Part shown: one piece after another, positions 25,001 through 33,883 of the stretch
Position numbering within the stretch: the first letter of the stretch is position 1
Layout of the letters: the number at the start of each line of letters is the position of its first letter
Source of the DNA: Campylorhamphus procurvoides
Taxonomy: Eukaryota > Chordata > Aves > Passeriformes > Dendrocolaptidae
Assembly: GCA_013396655.1 (NCBI GenBank)
Contig: WBMV01003355.1
Location: 133,365 to 197,364, forward strand
Length of the DNA stretch: 64,000 bases
Direction of reading: 5' to 3'
Program-made: the position numbers and the translations under genes
Notes under the pieces: model-generated
The model's database searches: none
What the model was told of the DNA's origin: nothing
What the model saw: only the letters and a program-made list of their open reading frames with translations

Positions 25001-28000
25001 TGTGGGTGTATAATATATTGCAAACCTGATCCTGTTTTTTATTTCTGCAGGTTTTGGTACTCCTGCTGTGTCCACAAATGCTGCAACGCCATCATTTACA
25101 TTTGGTGTCCCCTCATCGTCGTCTGAGTCTTCTCAAACATTAGGGAGCACAGGAAATTTTAAATTTGGAGAACAAAGTAGCTTTAAGTTTGGCATTGCAT
25201 CTGAATCTGCATCGTCCAACACTGTGACTGGGGGATTTAAGTTTTCTACTGGTTCGGGGAACTTCAAGTTTGGAGTTTCTTCCTCAGACTCTAAACCAGA
25301 AGACAGTAAAAAAGAAAGTAAAAGTAACAGTTTTACCTTTGGACTTCCATCCACAAGCAGTCAGGCTCCTTCAACATTTCAGTTCGGAACGACGAGTCTG
25401 GGGCAGCAGGAAAGGAAAGAGGAACCAGTTTTGGGAGGTTTTGGTTTTGGCACAAGTTCTGCTTCTTCCATAGCTACCAGTGAGAATAAGAGCGGAGTCA
25501 GCGGCTTCACTTTCGGAAGCGTGGCAGAAAAGGAGGTGGCATCCCCTGCTTTGCCATTTAAGAAGCCAGATGAGAAAAAGGATGAAGCTGTTTCAACAAA
25601 GGGAGGCTTCTCTTTCGGCAGCGTGGAGTCTGCGCCCGCCTCCCAGTTCGTTCTGGGAAGGGCAGAGGAGAAACAGGACTCTGTCACTTCTGCTGGGCCC
25701 TTAGCATTTGGAAAGAAATCTGACAGTGAAGAGCTAAAGGCACAACCTCTCTTTTCATCTGGGACAGCTGAGCATACCAAAGAGGAGAGCACAGCAAAAC
25801 CTGTCTTCAATTTCAGTTTCGGTAAACAACCAGAAAAGGAAAGTGAGCAGGCGAAGCCACCGTTTGCGTTTGGGGCACAGACCAGTACTTGTGGTAAATA
25901 AAACATCTTTTCCCTTCACTTGTCTATCAGATAATACCTCTGAGGCTGCCCTGGACAAAACCTGTGGGGTTTATATGCTGCCTGCAGCCTGGCTTTAGCT
26001 CTGGTTGTTGATGTGTGGACAGGATGTGGCCATTCCTTTATGGATTTCAGTGAGTTTTAACTACATTTAGACAAAGGAATTGCCACACCTTAATAGGAAC
26101 CTTATTATTGTATAAGGTGTAAGCACAGAGGTTGTATTGTCTCAGTAACAGCAGGTCAGCTGGTGATTAAATCCACAACATGGGGCAGTGTAGAGGCCTC
26201 CTACTAGTGTTGTTTTTTATAGTGGAAGGGAAGGACTGAGGGAGTATCTTAATTCCATGTACTTGCAGCTGTGCTACAGGGAATACTGCAGTTTCTCTAC
26301 TGCTACAAAGGTACCAAACCCACTTTATAGGTATCACACAGTTTTGTATTGCTCTGATTTGTTGAAAGCCTGCAGTGGAGGATTAAAGTTCTTCATCTTG
26401 GATGTTAAATGGCACTTTTGTGACTTAATAACTGTGTTTCTTCCTTTCAGATCAGGGAGCATCCTTCAGCTTCTTGAGCTCCAGTTCCTCCAGCACGGTC
26501 GTGCCCACCACTTCAGCCAGCAGCAGCAGCATGTTTGGCAGCAGCCTCTCCTCCTCCAACCCTCAGCCAGTTCCCACTCCCTTTGTGTTTGGACAGCCCA
26601 GCAACACTGTGACCAGCTCTGTGTTTGGCAACCCTGCAGAATCTGCAACATCTCAGTCGTTTGGCTTCTCTCAAGAAAACAAGCCAGCAACCACATCTTC
26701 CAGCACTGGCTCCACTCTTACTCCCTTTGTGTTTGGGTCAGGAGAAAACAGCACCAACACAGCAAATTCAGGCTTTACTTTTGGAGCCACAACGACATCA
26801 TCAAGTTCTACAGGTACATCTTAAAGAGATGCTCTTCTCCTTTTCTCTCTTTTGCCATTACACAGTGGACCGAGGAGATGCTGTGTCATGAATGTTTCAC
26901 TTTGGAAAACAGGCAGGCCAGACATATGGAAGTAGAGACAAATAGTGAGCATTTATATTCACAGGATAAATTTGGGGTCATTCTTCTCTCAGTCTGGGAA
27001 ATAAAGTTTGTATTTGTAGCTTTCCCTCATGTGAGTGAATGTTAGTTTCTTTTCACCATCAGTCCAGTGCTTAAAGATAGAAGCCAGTGTATTACAACTC
27101 TCATGATTTTTTTTCTCTCACACACCTAAAATTCTGAACTGTTGTAAATAATGTCAACATTTTCAAAGTCCTTCCCTCACTAGTGCATGTAAATGCAGTA
27201 TCTCTAAATGCTTTTTTGTGTTTCAAAACAGAAAACAGACCTAAATTATAACTACCACAAATCAGTAACTTTCAGTGTCATTTTGCTGGTAGGTGACACA
27301 ATAACTCAAACATCTTCACAAACACAGAAGCCTTTATTTTCCCATGTATCTATCTATCTTGAAAAGAAAGCCATTCCAAGATATGCTGCAATAGAGGGTA
27401 TTTCCTGTTGAATGAGGGCTGCTTAAATTGCATTAACAGTGCTGATAAAATGTCCCTTTTGCATAGCAGATCTGCCCTGTACTTTCAATTTGGTTTCATT
27501 TTTGTTTCATTATTTCTGCTGGCCCTGCAGATCTGAAGCAGCTAAACAGCTGGGATGGGTGTCTGTTGATGATTGGTTGAGAATTAACTCTGCTAAACCA
27601 AATTTTTGAGTACAGAGATCACTGCAAGCTCGATTTGACCCCGGGAAGTTGACACTGGTAAATTCTTGGACAGGGGAGGTGCAGCTGCTGACAGGAAGAG
27701 GTGCACGCTCTTGTCCTAATAAATCAGGAGCTGTTTTTTGCTTGCTTGAAAAACACATTTTGAGCGAATAATTCTGTGTGTGTGGTAGAAGTAAACACAG
27801 CTTAAAACATACTCCTTGTGGGAATTCATTTGTAGACCATGAAAGGCCAACCAGCCTGACTGATGTTATTAATAATTGATAATTATTTAAGCAGTGGGGC
27901 AGTAGCACCTTTGCTTCTCAGTTGGTGGGGCTGGGAGGGCAGCACCTCGGCACTGACCCCCCTGCTGTGTCCCCAAGGCTCGTCGTCCTCGTTCCTGTTC

Positions 28001-29927
28001 GGCTCCGGGCCCCCCGCTGGCAGCGCCCCCTTCGGTGCCAGCCAGCCCCCCGCCTTCGGCCCCAGCGCCGGGCCCTCCCAGCCGGCCGCCCCCAGCTTCG
28101 GCTCGCTGTCCACGCCGCTCTTCTCCGCCCAGCCCGCGCCCTCCGCATTCGGCGCCGTCAGCAGCAGCACACAGCCCGCCGTGTTCGGGCAGCAGGCAGC
28201 ACCACAGCCCGGCTTCGGCTCTGCTGCCCCCACTGCTGGTGAGTGCCCGCCCTCCTCTGCCCCTTTGCTCGCTCAGTTCCAACAGTTTGGCATCTTACAC
28301 GTATTTAAACATAGGGCTCATCCTCCTTAAAAGTAACAGGCATAGGGGTGTGGTTTGTGTCCCAGTCCTGGCTGTGCCATCCAGCTCTCAGTAAGACTTC
28401 TCCACCAGAAACTCAGCAGATGTGGAGGGGGCAGCCCTTCCACCAGTTCTGGGCTTTACCTCCTTGACAAATGTAGTGATTAAACCATGGAGTCATCACT
28501 GGTAAGTTTGGGCAAAACAGACTGCAAAATGGGTGTTTTTGGATTTGCTGGAGTAGTTCTCAGTTCAGTTATTTTAACAGGCTTTGTTGTGTAAAATATG
28601 GTCAGAACTGGTTTGGGTTTTTTAAGCATTTATGGGTTAAGACATCCTAGAAGATCTTTTTACTAATGAGGTGTAAAATATCATGGGAAGGAGGCAGAGA
28701 AGGATCCTTTTAATTTGAGTGTAAGGAAGACCTGTTTCACACTAGCAATGATTGAAAAACACTGCCAAAATGTCTGTATTTGATTTCACATCAAATACTG
28801 AAAAGGAAAAGCCTCCCTTGTTTCCTCTCAGAAGTTTTACAAAATAGGCTCCCTTAAAAGGAACTGGTATTTTTGTACCAGTCAGCAGATTATTGGCACT
28901 CCGCATTGCTCAGTCGGTCTGTCATAAATAAGGTAGCAGTTTAAAGGTAAATTTCTCCCTGGATTGTTTTATCAGTGACTTTGATGTTAGTAATATTTGG
29001 GGGTTTTCAAGATGAGGTGTTGTGTTAGCACATTAAAGGAAAGGGAGTCAGTCCCCCAGATCAACTGCATGAACACGAGAAAGTTTACTTGAGTATCACT
29101 CTCCATGATTCCAGGCTACCAATTAAAACTTCTTTCAGTTTGGAGAGGATTTTGCTGGAAAGGATGAACTCGTTTCAACTTTCTTACTCCCTTCTGCTTC
29201 CACCCCATTTTTCCAGGTTCTGTGTTCCACTTTGGAGGTAGTAATACTTCTAACTTCAGCTTTCCAAATAACCCAGGAGTATTCACTTTTGTTGCAAGTC
29301 CTCCTGCACCAGCAGCTCCTGCACAGCCTTCTGGCACTTCAGGATTTTCCTTCAGCCAGCCCTCGGGATTTACAATGGGGTAAGAGACCATATCAGAATA
29401 ATAATGTCAGGGTAGTATCAGTGGACAGTGTTCAGCCTCTGCTGCTGTTAAGTCTCGAGGTGTTCAGATGCCCCTTGGAGTTTGAAACTAAATTGGGCAC
29501 CTTTCCTTGCATTAGCCTGCCTGGCTAACTAAGCACCGGTGTCTTTAAATGAGCCTAGCTGTCAGGAATGTCACACACCAGCACATGTGACATTGTCTTG
29601 TTCTTGAGAGCTAAAATCCCTGCCCAGCCATTATGCTGCTGCTTACCTTCTGAACAAGAGAGATTTAATTGGTTTTGGTTTCTGGAACTCTCTTCCTCCT
29701 GTTCATCATTTGCTGCTTGTTGCCAGCTGGTAACTATTGAGACAAGACCGTGAAACAGTTGTTCTGGAATATCTACTCAGTGCTGCTACTGAATTTTCAG
29801 CTACACTGTCCTAAACTCTGAACCACTAATTTCTTTTGATAGGGCTAATGGGAAAAATCTTTTCTCTGCCTCTGGATCTTCAGTTGCTGGTCGGAAGATA
29901 AAGACTGCATTTAGACGTAGAAAGTAA
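3857..29927 (+). CDS. NUP153: Nucleoporin NUP153, exon 2 to stop (23 coding segments; exon 1 outside window)
   Basis: NUP153 is the FG-nucleoporin of the nuclear basket. It binds lamins and the NUP107 complex through its N-terminal part, Ran through its zinc fingers, and importins or exportins through its C-terminal FG repeats. Exons: 3857-4073, 6224-6472, 7649-7788, 7871-7999, 9780-9896, 10018-10062, 10159-10212, 14072-14218, 14310-14330, 14655-14708, 14911-14963, 17365-17503, 19081-19218, 19542-19634, 19873-19960, 20238-20357, 21951-22565, 24453-24647, 25051-25893, 26451-26813, 27978-28238, 29217-29379, 29843-29927. They sum to 4329 nt, 1442 codons plus stop, close to the human protein (about 1475) minus exon 1. 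Diagnostic stretches are [66 protein letters not shown], four RanBP2-type zinc-finger units near codons 645-860, then an FxFG/FG-rich tail ending [12 protein letters not shown]. The exon 1 start codon is not in the window. Gene identity is very secure; exon edges rest on splice consensus and frame. Confidence 0.97.
6224..6472 (+). CDS. NUP153: NUP153 exon 3
   Basis: Acceptor CTGTTCAG, donor GTAACT, phase 1 to 1. It encodes [22 protein letters not shown] and [19 protein letters not shown], all strongly conserved with human NUP153. Confidence 0.95.
7649..7788 (+). CDS. NUP153: NUP153 exon 4
   Basis: Acceptor TTTGGCAG, donor GTAAGT, phase 1 to 0. It encodes [19 protein letters not shown] and [13 protein letters not shown]. 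Confidence 0.95.
7871..7999 (+). CDS. NUP153: NUP153 exon 5
   Basis: Acceptor TTTCTGCAG, donor GTATGA, phase 0 to 0. It encodes [20 protein letters not shown]. The preceding intron is only 82 bp. Confidence 0.94.
9780..9896 (+). CDS. NUP153: NUP153 exon 6
   Basis: Acceptor ATTTTTCAG, donor GTAAAT, phase 0 to 0. It encodes KRQMKAKQ and [20 protein letters not shown], the most conserved block of the N-terminal half. Confidence 0.95.
10018..10062 (+). CDS. NUP153: NUP153 exon 7 (45 bp)
   Basis: Acceptor CTCCACAG, donor GTAAGT, phase 0. Fifteen codons, [15 protein letters not shown], matching DAKRIPS of human NUP153. The flanking introns are short (121 and 96 bp). Confidence 0.92.
10159..10212 (+). 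CDS. NUP153: NUP153 exon 8 (54 bp)
   Basis: Acceptor CCCCTTAG, donor GTAAGA, phase 0. Eighteen codons beginning PVDRS, aligned to PLDRSG of human NUP153. It is followed by the CR1-laden 3.9 kb intron. Confidence 0.9.
11500..11880 (+). mobile_element. CR1 LINE fragment, reverse-transcriptase part
   Basis: The frame from 11524 contains [10 protein letters not shown] and the classic CR1 RT motif [14 protein letters not shown] at about 11669-11710. The frame is interrupted and the copy lacks both ends, so it is a dead fragment. Confidence 0.85.
11881..12362 (+). mobile_element. CR1 LINE fragment, second copy
   Basis: Starts with TCTTCATCAATGACATAGTG and continues through CACCCTCAGCAAGTTTGCAG to GGAACACTGGAACAGGTTGC, GAGGTGGATGCCCCATCCCT and AAGGTCAGGTTGGATGGGGC, the 3' untranslated portion of CR1. 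No intact reading frame. Confidence 0.85.
12363..13135 (+). mobile_element. CR1 LINE fragment, third copy
   Basis: Returns to an earlier CR1 position (CTGGAGAGCAGCCCTGCAGG, GGGGATCTGGGGGTG) and runs through AGGGCAACAAAGCTGGTGAC to the tail at about 13085-13130 (TTGTTGGTCCTTTCCAGCTG then TTCTATTCTG). The restart of the CR1 coordinate marks a separate insertion. Confidence 0.85.
14072..14218 (+). CDS. NUP153: NUP153 exon 9
   Basis: Acceptor CCTTTCAAAG, donor GTAAGT, phase 0. It encodes [17 protein letters not shown] and YFKPSLKP, conserved with human. Confidence 0.94.
14310..14330 (+). CDS. NUP153: NUP153 probable micro-exon (21 bp)
   Basis: Seven codons, STSSVSE, between acceptor TTTTTTGCCAG and donor GTAAGT. 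It is in frame with both neighbours (phase 0). Length 21 keeps the frame whether included or skipped, so it may be a cassette exon. It is assigned on splice signals and phase, and only loosely resembles human sequence. Confidence 0.65.
14655..14708 (+). CDS. NUP153: NUP153 exon (54 bp, probable cassette)
   Basis: Acceptor CTTTCAG, donor GTATTA, phase 0. Eighteen codons beginning [15 protein letters not shown] cannot match it to the main human isoform from memory, so it may be alternatively spliced. Its length is a multiple of three. Confidence 0.7.
14911..14963 (+). CDS. NUP153: NUP153 exon (53 bp)
   Basis: Acceptor TATTTTGCAG, donor GTATGA, phase 0 to 2. Seventeen codons plus two bases (begins [12 protein letters not shown]). 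The phase is completed correctly by the exon at 17365. Confidence 0.8.
14964..17364 (+). other. NUP153: NUP153 intron, 2.4 kb
   Basis: No repeat family or conserved exon recognised. A T/G-rich low-complexity stretch lies at about 16550-16650 and a short interrupted (CA)n at about 16898-16920. Open frames here match nothing I know. Confidence 0.6.
17365..17503 (+). CDS. NUP153: NUP153 exon with NAGNAG acceptor
   Basis: Encodes [18 protein letters not shown] and [15 protein letters not shown], matching the human SYPNFSLPAANGLSSG region. The acceptor reads CCAGCAG, so the exon can begin at 17365 or 17368 with one serine more or less. The first AG keeps the length of human NUP153 and is chosen here. 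Donor GTAAGG, phase 0 out. Confidence 0.92.
17504..19080 (+). other. NUP153: NUP153 intron, 1.6 kb
   Basis: Mostly unique AT-rich DNA. At 18698-18720 there is a short relic TCATAGAATCATAGAATGG, the typical terminal repeat of a CR1 element with no recognisable body. Confidence 0.55.
19081..19218 (+). CDS. NUP153: NUP153 exon
   Basis: Acceptor GTCCCCCTAG, donor GTAAAT, phase 0. It encodes [16 protein letters not shown] and [12 protein letters not shown], matching human LPTFNFSSPE. It is GC-rich relative to its flanks. Confidence 0.94.
19542..19634 (+). CDS. NUP153: NUP153 exon
   Basis: Acceptor AAATACAG, donor GTAAGT, phase 0. It encodes [19 protein letters not shown], near-identical to human. 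Confidence 0.95.
19873..19960 (+). CDS. NUP153: NUP153 exon with second NAGNAG acceptor
   Basis: Encodes [18 protein letters not shown]. The acceptor reads TTGTAGCAG, allowing a start at 19870 (adds Gln) or 19873. The second AG matches human spacing. Donor GTAACA, phase 0 to 1. Confidence 0.92.
20238..20357 (+). CDS. NUP153: NUP153 exon
   Basis: Acceptor ATTTTTAAAG, donor GTGAGA, phase 1 to 1. It carries an acidic run (KKEEEEEYD) and the conserved [14 protein letters not shown] motif just before the zinc-finger exon. Confidence 0.95.
20358..21950 (+). other. NUP153: NUP153 intron before the zinc-finger exon
   Basis: AT-rich, with a (GT)n microsatellite at about 20948-20966 and a CAACAACAA-type stretch near 20440. 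No coding or RNA feature recognised. Confidence 0.6.
21951..22565 (+). CDS. NUP153: NUP153 zinc-finger exon (fingers 1-3)
   Basis: A 615-bp exon, phase 1 to 1, acceptor ATTTAACTAG, weak donor GTTGGT. It opens with human-like [12 protein letters not shown]. Three RanBP2-type fingers follow: unit 1 at 22079-22144 with altered ligands, unit 2 at 22280-22339 ([20 protein letters not shown]) and unit 3 at 22490-22549 ([20 protein letters not shown]). In mammals these fingers bind Ran. Confidence 0.95.
22566..24452 (+). other. NUP153: NUP153 intron between zinc-finger exons
   Basis: 1.9 kb with no recognised repeat. A 151-codon open frame at 23570-24025 has no recognisable similarity and is not called. 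Confidence 0.55.
24453..24647 (+). CDS. NUP153: NUP153 exon with zinc finger 4
   Basis: Acceptor CTTCCCAG, donor GTAATA, phase 1 to 1. Finger 4 lies at 24551-24610 ([20 protein letters not shown], intact C-x2-C-x10-C-x2-C), followed by ESAKPGTK as in human. Confidence 0.95.
25051..25893 (+). CDS. NUP153: NUP153 large FG-repeat exon
   Basis: An 843-bp exon, phase 1 to 1, acceptor TTTCTGCAG, donor GTAAAT. It encodes about a dozen FG dipeptides as KFG, TFG, SFG, AFG and GFGFG, separated by Ser/Thr/Lys-rich linkers, ending FAFGAQTST as in human. This disordered tract binds importin-beta family receptors. Overlapping open frames on both strands are shadows. Confidence 0.96.
26451..26813 (+). CDS. 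NUP153: NUP153 FG-repeat exon
   Basis: Acceptor TTCCTTTCAG, donor GTACAT, phase 1 to 1. It contains [33 protein letters not shown] and [12 protein letters not shown], colinear with human. Confidence 0.95.
27978..28238 (+). CDS. NUP153: NUP153 very GC-rich FG-repeat exon
   Basis: A 261-bp exon, phase 1 to 1, acceptor TGTCCCCAAG, donor GTGAGT. Seven FG dipeptides (LFGS, PFGA, AFGP, SFGS, AFGA, VFGQQ, GFGS). The codons are almost all G/C-ending (GCC, CCC, TTC, GGC), unlike every neighbouring exon, and long frames are open in other registers as a by-product. Confidence 0.95.
29217..29379 (+). CDS. NUP153: NUP153 penultimate coding exon
   Basis: Acceptor TTTTTCCAG, donor GTAAGA, phase 1 to 2. 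It encodes [19 protein letters not shown] and ends FTMG. The human-like FTFG unit here reads FTFV, so one FG is lost. Confidence 0.94.
29843..29927 (+). CDS. NUP153: NUP153 last exon, C-terminus
   Basis: Acceptor TTTTGATAG, phase 2 in, stop TAA at 29925-29927. It encodes [20 protein letters not shown] followed by AFRRRK, the conserved basic C-terminus. Confidence 0.96.
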
Positions 29928-29963
29928 ACGCCTGACTGGTAAAACATCCAAACCATTGGAAGC

Positions 29964-30050
29964 AGCTACTCCCCTGAATTGTTCAGCTTCTCCCCTGACT
30001 GAGTTGTTCAGCTGCTACCCTGAACTGTTTGGCCACCACCCTGAATTGTT
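29964..30050 (+). repeat. Short degenerate tandem repeat in NUP153 3'UTR
   Basis: About four imperfect 20-25 bp units of the form agctnCTnCCCTGAnTTGTTC follow the stop codon. Confidence 0.6.
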
Positions 30051-30922
30051 CAGTTAGTGGGATTGTACCTCACGCTGGCTTACCGGAGTCAGATCTGCCT
30101 AAAGGAATACCCGACCTAGCTTCCCTGCCCCGCCCTCCCCTCTCTCTCCCCGTCCCTCGGTAGCTAGTAAAGTTGGCAACAAGGCTGTTCTCAAGCAAAA
30201 GTCTCCAGTTCCTCCTTTCACTGCCTCGGCATGGTGTGGCTGTAGCCCCGAGTAGAGCCTGCCCAGCGAATGGCTTGTCAATACCTCCTCCTGGCAGCAC
30301 CACGTGCGCTCCCCGCGGCAGAGACAGAGCGTGGGCCACGAGTCTGTGCTGGTGTGTGTGTGAAGTGAGTGAGTTTGGGTGTATCGTGCACTAAGAGTTT
30401 CTGAGAGAGGAAGACTGATTTGAGGATGATCCATGCTAAGGACTTGTTAGATCTGTAGTTCTCTTCATTTAATAATTATATGCTATTTCTATATTTTCAT
30501 TCTTACAGCCCTTTATCACCTGTCTCGCCTTGTTATTTTATTATGGAACATGTGTAAATACAATTTTGTTTCTCTGTGTACTTTTTTGGCATAACAAATC
30601 TGTGAAATTGAAATTTTAATTTTGTGTGTTACGGCCATTTTTGTTTAGTATTGTCTCAGATTTTATGTAAATCCCATTATTCAAAGTTGCCTAAATCCAT
30701 TTAGAAAATCTTTAAAATTGGGAATTCTTAAAGTAAGTTTATTGGCTTTTCTGATCCATTTTTGTTTGGACCAAAAACCAGTATTGTACAAAGTATTAAG
30801 TATATATTTTTATATTTACTGAAATGGACTGTGGTGACTTTGGATAATAAGGAAAAGTTTAATATTAAAGCCATGTTTATTACAGTATAATTAACATGTT
30901 AAACCATGGGATAAATGCCATC

Positions 30923-30928
30923 AATAAA
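30923..30928 (+). terminator. Polyadenylation signal AATAAA (NUP153)
   Basis: The last canonical hexamer after the NUP153 stop, 1 kb downstream, in an AT-rich context. Confidence 0.65.
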
Positions 30929-30945
30929 AACTGCGAAATATGACC

Positions 30946-32766
30946 TGGCAATTTTAAATCTCCATAAAGGCAGCTGCAGCTTTAACTCCATGAGATGGTA
31001 CCTTGACCTGAGCAATGTCCCAGGCTTTCTTCAACCTCTGCTTTCTCACTTCAGATCCTCTAAACTCAGTGACACTGCAAGTTAAAGGTCTCCTGTTAAA
31101 GGAGGGGTTTACTGTAGACTGAAACCTGGAGCAGCTTATCACTGAGTCAGCTGGCTGCAGTTCAGTTTTTATAGTGCTATTAGAAAAAAAATAAAATGTT
31201 ACAAACAAACATTCACCTCTGTTCTAACTGAAGAGGAAAAGGTACACCCAGTTATAAGTGAGTAACTGGGGGCTTTCCACTTGTGTAGCAATTAAAGGAA
31301 CTTTTCGGAGAACAGACATTATTCTGGTAAAATCAGAGGAAATGCTTGTTCATCTGGGGCTGGGCTTTGTACCAAGTCACAGCACTCAGTGTGTGACTGA
31401 AATGTGGTTTCTTCCTTCAGCCAGAGCAGAGACCTGCAGAACTGCTGTAACTGACTGTCTTCAGAGGCACCTCTGCCCTGCACCCAGCACTGCTCACCCC
31501 TCCTGCAGCCACAGGGGGAGAGGAGGTTCTGAGCACCAGCTGGGCCTGACAGGAGGACAAAATGCCCTTTTCACTGTTTCTAGAAACCAAAACTACTGAG
31601 CAAGGAGACTTCAAACCCCCAGCATACACCACTGTTCTGACAGTCAAGGATTATCTGCAATTACATTCCACCTCTCTGAAGCTGAAAATGCCACAGACTC
31701 CACTTTTCCCCCTCAGCCACAAAGCACCAGCCCAGTACTCGTCCTACAAACAGAAACAAGTGGCATCTTCAGTACAGACTGCGTAAGAGACAAACTAAAA
31801 GCATTTCCAACAGTGTAATATATACACATATTTCCATGGACAGTCTTGCATTGTTTTTTCTTTACCTGCTGTGGAAGGGGGGGTATTTTAGCCAATGCTG
31901 TTGCTTCTCTCCTGCCCCCCACCTTGAATCCTGGTTCCTAGGTCATTGCTACAACAAATAGAATAAAAGTTCCTTTGGTAGTCCTCCTGAAATTGTGAAT
32001 AGGTAAAACTCAGCCTAGAGAGGACTTTAGCTGGTTCTGACAGCTTTAGCTTTATTCAGGCTTACTGCCATTTAGTACTGAGGCATTTTTGTTTCAGTGA
32101 TGCATGTCATTAGCACTAATGCTAATGGTACACTTAGGATGCCAGAAGTCTTTTTTGTGGTAAACTGTTAGTATAAAACAGTAATAACCCTCAAAAGTAT
32201 GAGGTATTTTGGTAACAGATACACTGTCTGATGGAGCAAAGACTCCAAAATGTTTTCCAGCCAAGACAACTTTTTTTTTTTACTTCAAAAACAAATATTT
32301 AAAAGTAGTTAAAAGGTCAGCAGCGTCATTGTGGAGAGATGAAAATGTCATTCTCCCACTATTTAGCACTGGATCTGGTCCTGATTCCTCATGCCCAATG
32401 AAAACTGGAATGCACACACAGTACATTCATACACAGCCAAACATGATGTATCAAACAGAAATACTGCAGAACATGAGCACATTACCTACTGACTTATTTC
32501 ACCTGAAGTCAAGAGACAACCAAGCTCTCAAACATTTCTACTGTCAACCAAACCACTGTCCAAAACTGCAGGCAGGGTGAGAACTCCAGCCACGGACCAA
32601 GTTAGGCCTGAGGGAGGAACACACAAAAACTGGCAACTAGAAGAATTCCAAACTTCAATTTTACTAAAACAGCATCATTGTTGCTAATACTCATTTCCGA
32701 AGATACTAATAGCATGAGAATAAACAAATGATCCAAGCTATGTAGTCATGCAAAATATTAGGCTTC
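30946..32766. other. Intergenic space between tail-to-tail NUP153 and FAM8A1
   Basis: About 1.8 kb with no recognised coding exon or repeat family. Two AATAAA-type hexamers on the + strand (near 31190 and 31960) and a TTTATT at 32051-32056 (AATAAA on the - strand) may be alternative 3' ends of either gene. Confidence 0.5.
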
Positions 32767-33738
32767 TTTATTCAGTATTTAAGTTATTCTGAATATACAA
32801 ACAATTAGCCAGAATGATAAAGTGAAAATAACCAGTATTTGTACTTCTGCAGATTTACACCCATAACACATTTCAGTTAACGTTGTCTGCATGCTCCCAA
32901 AACACATTCAGTTGTTTTGCTCTGCATTATATGCAAGAAATAGACAAGTGCTTTCACTCCAAACAGAAGCCAGAAAAGTTACCTTTCAGCAGCATGGTCT
33001 GTACTGTTCAGGGCTCCACAATTATTTACACACGCCAGTTCTGTAACACTGCAGTGTAACATTCCCTTCCCAGGGGGAAAAGCAGCTGTGGGCTCACCTC
33101 CTCCTTACCTTGGACAAGTAAAGCAAGTGACAATCATGCAAAAAGGTTTTCACATCAACATGGTGATAAAATACTGAAAAGGTGAGGGAATATGATGTGA
33201 GAAGCAATAATAAAGGACATGATAACCACTGCTGATTTCTCTTCCCACACACATGGCAATTCAATGAACACCATTGGCCTTGCTGTCCTAATACTGCAGT
33301 TCTCTTCCCCCTTATCCTTTGACAGGCAACTGCCTGGAAAAGCTTGATTTTCCAGTTCCCTGCCAACATCCAAAACTGAAGGAGCAACATTTCTCTTAAG
33401 GTGAAGTATTTCTCTGTCTCTGCTTTCCACAGACTGATGAACAGAACAGCTCCTTTCTGCAGTTAAAGCAGCCACTTTCATCAATCAGAGGTCAACACTC
33501 CCAGATTTAACACATATTGTCTCTCCCAAACTTCTTTGGCATCTATGAAAACTCCCAATACTTTGAAGGTAGCTGCTGGCATCATACAGGAGCCATACAT
33601 GTTCTTTAGCTTCTGAATCAGTTCCCATTTAATTAGGGCAAAAGATCCTGATAGACACCTCAATTTCAGTTCTGGGGTAGGCCTTTATTCTCTGGGGGTG
33701 GGAGGGGATCTTCAGGCCCGAGGTCTCCTCTTTTGGTA
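32767..33738 (-). other. FAM8A1: FAM8A1 probable 3'UTR
   Basis: Non-coding DNA downstream of the stop. TTTATT at 32767-32772 reads AATAAA on the - strand and would give a 3'UTR of about 1 kb. Another at 33684-33689, only 50 bp past the stop, would give a very short one. The choice is inference. Confidence 0.4.
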
Positions 33739-33883
33739 TCATCTGACTCCATTTCTTCTGACCACAATAGTTCCTGCTACAATGTCATAGGCTGTTCTGT
33801 TGTGCTGGAAAAACAGCAGTGTAATAAATGCAGGGAAAAATGATGCAATAGAAAAATTCTTGATCAAAGCTCGCACCGTGGAC
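33739..33883 (-). CDS. FAM8A1: FAM8A1 last coding exon
   Basis: Acceptor TCATTTCAG. It encodes STVRALIKNFSIASFFPAF, the last transmembrane segment and FFQHNRTAYDIVAGTIVV, then RRNGVR and TGA. Confidence 0.95.

Larger units (their letters stand above)
24648..29842 (+). other. NUP153: NUP153 introns between the FG exons
   Basis: Introns at 24648-25050, 25894-26450, 26814-27977, 28239-29216 and 29380-29842. A short TCTATCTATC microsatellite lies near 27348. No LINE, RNA gene or additional conserved exon recognised. Confidence 0.6.
29928..30945 (+). other. NUP153: NUP153 3'UTR with polyadenylation signal
   Basis: AT-rich sequence after the stop. A canonical AATAAA at 30923-30928 puts the likely cleavage site near 30940-30950. 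A short degenerate repeat lies at 29964-30050. The UTR end is inferred from the signal only. Confidence 0.7.

Noticed and set aside
25379..25906. 175-codon open frame on the - strand
   Set aside because: Exact shadow of the NUP153 FG exon; its length comes from the repetitive codon pattern.
26257..27045. 262-codon open frame on the + strand
   Set aside because: Runs across an intron, an FG exon in the wrong frame and the next intron; low-complexity Gln/Ser/Leu product.
27887..28394. Several long open frames on both strands
   Set aside because: By-product of the GC-saturated NUP153 exon at 27978-28238, where stop codons are rare.
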